Source: Hyalangium gracile (GTDB lineage Bacteria > Myxococcota > Myxococcia > Myxococcales > Myxococcaceae). Taken from it: 64,000 nt of DNA. The translations under genes and the position numbers were made by a program. The stretch is from NCBI RefSeq assembly GCF_020103725.1, contig NZ_JAHXBG010000012.1, positions 186,001-250,000 of the forward strand, read 5' to 3'. The notes beneath the pieces were generated by a model that ran no database searches, had not been told where the DNA came from, and was given only the letters and a program-made list of their open reading frames with translations. Positions 62,692 to 64,000 of the stretch are shown here, piece by piece (the stretch's first letter is position 1; every line of letters starts with the position of its first letter).

Positions 62692-63633
62692 ATGGCATCC
62701 ACCCGCAAGCAACTCAAGAAGCGATGGGAAGAGCCGCCAGGCCGAGCCATCCTGGAGCGGCTTCACCAGCGGATTCTGGCGCTGGACTCCCCTGACTCTC
62801 GCGAGCCCCGTGAGCTCTTCTCCCTGCTCGAGGGACTGCCTTTCCGGGATGAAGTGGCCGGAGGGCGAGACCTGCGCGGCGTCCCGCTCGAGGGCGGCGT
62901 GCGCGGAGTGGACTTCTCGGGGTGGGACTTCTCGTACGCGAAGCTGGAGTTCAGCCTGGTGGACTGCGACCTGCGCGGGGCTCGCTTCGATGAGGCCGTG
63001 GTCAATGGCTCGATCACGAACGACCTGCGGGGCGCCAGCTTCCGCAAGGCCAACCTCCGGGGCGGCTTCTTCCAGGGCGTGGATGCTCGCAACTGCTGCT
63101 TCGATGGGGCGAAGCTCATGAGCGCCGGGTTCCAGGGAGCCAACCTCGAGGGCTCCTCATTCCAGGGAGCCAACTGCAATGGGGCGATCTTCGTCGGCGC
63201 CAACCTGGTTGGCTGCAACTTCCAGGGCGCCATCCTCGATGAGGCCTCGCTTCAGGAGGTCCGGCTCGACAAGACGACGGATCTGCGAGGGGCCTCCCTC
63301 ATCAACCTGTTCAACGAGGACCACCGGGACAACGCCGGCCGGCTCCTCCACGCGGGGACGGACTGGCGCTTGGCGACCTATGACGAGACCACCCGGTCCG
63401 GAGAGGACTCCTCGGCTCAGGCGATCGAGGTGCTGGGTGCGCTCGTGAAGCGCTTGGAAGGGGAGCGTGAGCCCCGGGGACAGCGCTTGCTGGAGCTCAC
63501 GAACCAGCTGCGGGGAGAGCTCCGTCAGCACTACCAGGACAGCTGGTATGAGCAGCTGCTCGCGCGAGTGCCGGCGGACGAGCGCGGCTGGGCGGAGGAG
63601 CGAGTGGCCGAGGCTGTTCGCAGCCTCGTGTAG
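62692..63633 (+). CDS. Pentapeptide-repeat protein, likely immunity partner
   Basis: This 313-residue protein has about 20 pentapeptide repeats of the A(D/N)LxG/F type between residues 75 and 200 (VDFSGWDFSYAKLEFS, ANLRGGFFQGV, GANLEGSSFQGANCNG), forming a right-handed beta-helix. Flanking helical segments lie at both ends. Some pentapeptide proteins shield DNA-binding enzymes, and several serve as immunity proteins for toxins. It starts ten bases after the toxin-like gene, so the two are almost certainly co-transcribed. The immunity role is an inference from position. Confidence 0.75.
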   Translation: MASTRKQLKKRWEEPPGRAILERLHQRILALDSPDSREPRELFSLLEGLPFRDEVAGGRDLRGVPLEGGVRGVDFSGWDFSYAKLEFSLVDCDLRGARFDEAVVNGSITNDLRGASFRKANLRGGFFQGVDARNCCFDGAKLMSAGFQGANLEGSSFQGANCNGAIFVGANLVGCNFQGAILDEASLQEVRLDKTTDLRGASLINLFNEDHRDNAGRLLHAGTDWRLATYDETTRSGEDSSAQAIEVLGALVKRLEGEREPRGQRLLELTNQLRGELRQHYQDSWYEQLLARVPADERGWAEERVAEAVRSLV

Positions 63634-63637
63634 TCCT

Positions 63638-63667
63638 GCCTGACGGAACGAGGCGGTTCCGCCAGGC
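63638..63667. terminator. Hairpin between convergent genes
   Basis: GCCTGACGGAAC and GTTCCGCCAGGC form 11 of 12 base pairs around a six-base loop, just after the pentapeptide gene stop. No T-run follows, so it may act as a weak bidirectional terminator. Confidence 0.5.
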
Positions 63668-63696
63668 AGCCACAGGCTTCGTCGTGGCTGGGGCCC

Positions 63697-64000
63697 TCAG
63701 GGCGCCGCGACGAGAGCCCCTGGGGCGCAGGTCCTGCCTTGCATGCCCCAGAACTCCCGCCCGCCGTCGCGGTTGTTGAGCTGGTCCAGCCAGCCGTCGC
63801 CGTTGGTGTCCACGAACCACTCGGAGTTCCCGTTGTAGCCCACGCCCCAGTTGCGCACGCCCCACGGCATGTCCCCCTCGAAGGCACTCCCCGTGGAGCG
63901 CATCATCCAGTACTCCCGGGTGCCGTCGGAGTTGTAGAGGTGGTCCACCTTGCCATCTCCATCCACGTCGACGAGCCACTCACCCCGGCCGTCGAAGCCG
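63697..64000 (-). CDS. VCBS/FG-GAP-repeat protein, 5' end outside window
   Basis: About 100 C-terminal residues are visible, consisting of tandem FG-GAP/VCBS-type repeats with calcium-binding loops (DVDGDGKVDHLYNSDGTREYW and DTNGDGWLDQLNNRDGGREFW). This type of repeat is common in secreted myxobacterial proteins and makes a beta-propeller-like surface. The start is off the right edge, so size and N-terminal domains are unknown. The end at 63697 is convergent with the pentapeptide gene. Confidence 0.82.
   Translation of the reverse strand, partial: GFDGRGEWLVDVDGDGKVDHLYNSDGTREYWMMRSTGSAFEGDMPWGVRNWGVGYNGNSEWFVDTNGDGWLDQLNNRDGGREFWGMQGRTCAPGALVAAP

Overview
The window reads as chromosomal DNA of a myxobacterium, most likely suborder Cystobacterineae (Archangium, Cystobacter, Stigmatella or Hyalangium type). 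The evidence is very high GC with strong third-position GC bias, an FHA/AAA+/Fis enhancer-binding protein, eukaryote-type Ser/Thr kinases, many lipoproteins, an NRPS-PKS cluster and a deltaproteobacterial-type tmRNA. The genus is an inference; no rRNA is present.

Layout. (1) 1-16932 is a compact biosynthetic locus, read leftward. A 2468-residue NRPS (A-PCP-C-adenylation remnant-acyl ligase-KR-PCP) overlaps a 1688-residue PKS module (KS-AT-MT-ACP-TE). They are followed by a large kinase-like/AAA ATPase signalling protein that runs off the left edge. A sigma54-type activator is transcribed divergently from the NRPS. (2) 16957-22437 holds mostly leftward genes: a Cys-rich pair with displaced reading frames, purC, lipoproteins, a small zinc-knuckle protein, an HtrA-like protease, and a rightward TrmH-family methyltransferase. 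(3) 22552-29205 is a tight rightward operon: CFI-box protein, TlpA-like thioredoxin, double-stranded beta-helix protein, DUF350 membrane protein, ATP-grasp glutathionylspermidine-synthase-like ligase, a Tat-like exported protein and an unknown. (4) 29221-34951 holds a 2OG-Fe(II) oxygenase, an OmpA/TSP3 outer-membrane protein and an M16 peptidase pair, all leftward. (5) ssrA lies at 35141-35499 with promoter and terminator. (6) 35609-42565 is a GntR-controlled ABC operon containing an ABC-2 permease fused to an M1 aminopeptidase. A diverged copy of the ssrA terminator region occurs at 43371-43420.

(7) 42873-49694 holds small membrane and secreted proteins, a trigger-factor-like chaperone beside an Ala-rich repeat protein, a LysR regulator with a good operator candidate, a GFA-family protein and a haem lipoprotein. 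(8) 49724-55463 holds queE, a metal-dependent cyclase, lysC overlapping a Cys-rich lipoprotein, a STAS-like protein and a membrane Ser/Thr kinase. (9) 55521-61371 holds an alpha/beta hydrolase, a secreted GH16 glucanase preceded by a LacI-type operator, an amidohydrolase, a His-rich membrane protein and a methyltransferase. (10) 61623-63633 is a probable polymorphic toxin with a pentapeptide-repeat partner. A truncated VCBS/FG-GAP-type protein ends the window.

How the genes work together. The NRPS and PKS should make one small product: an amino acid joined by the C domain to an alpha-keto/hydroxy acid reduced by the KR, extended by one malonyl unit that can be C-methylated, and released by the TE. 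The DUF350/ATP-grasp set, the GntR-ABC-peptidase set, the chaperone/repeat pair and the toxin/pentapeptide pair each look like separate functional modules. No integrase, transposase, CRISPR array, tRNA or rRNA was recognised.
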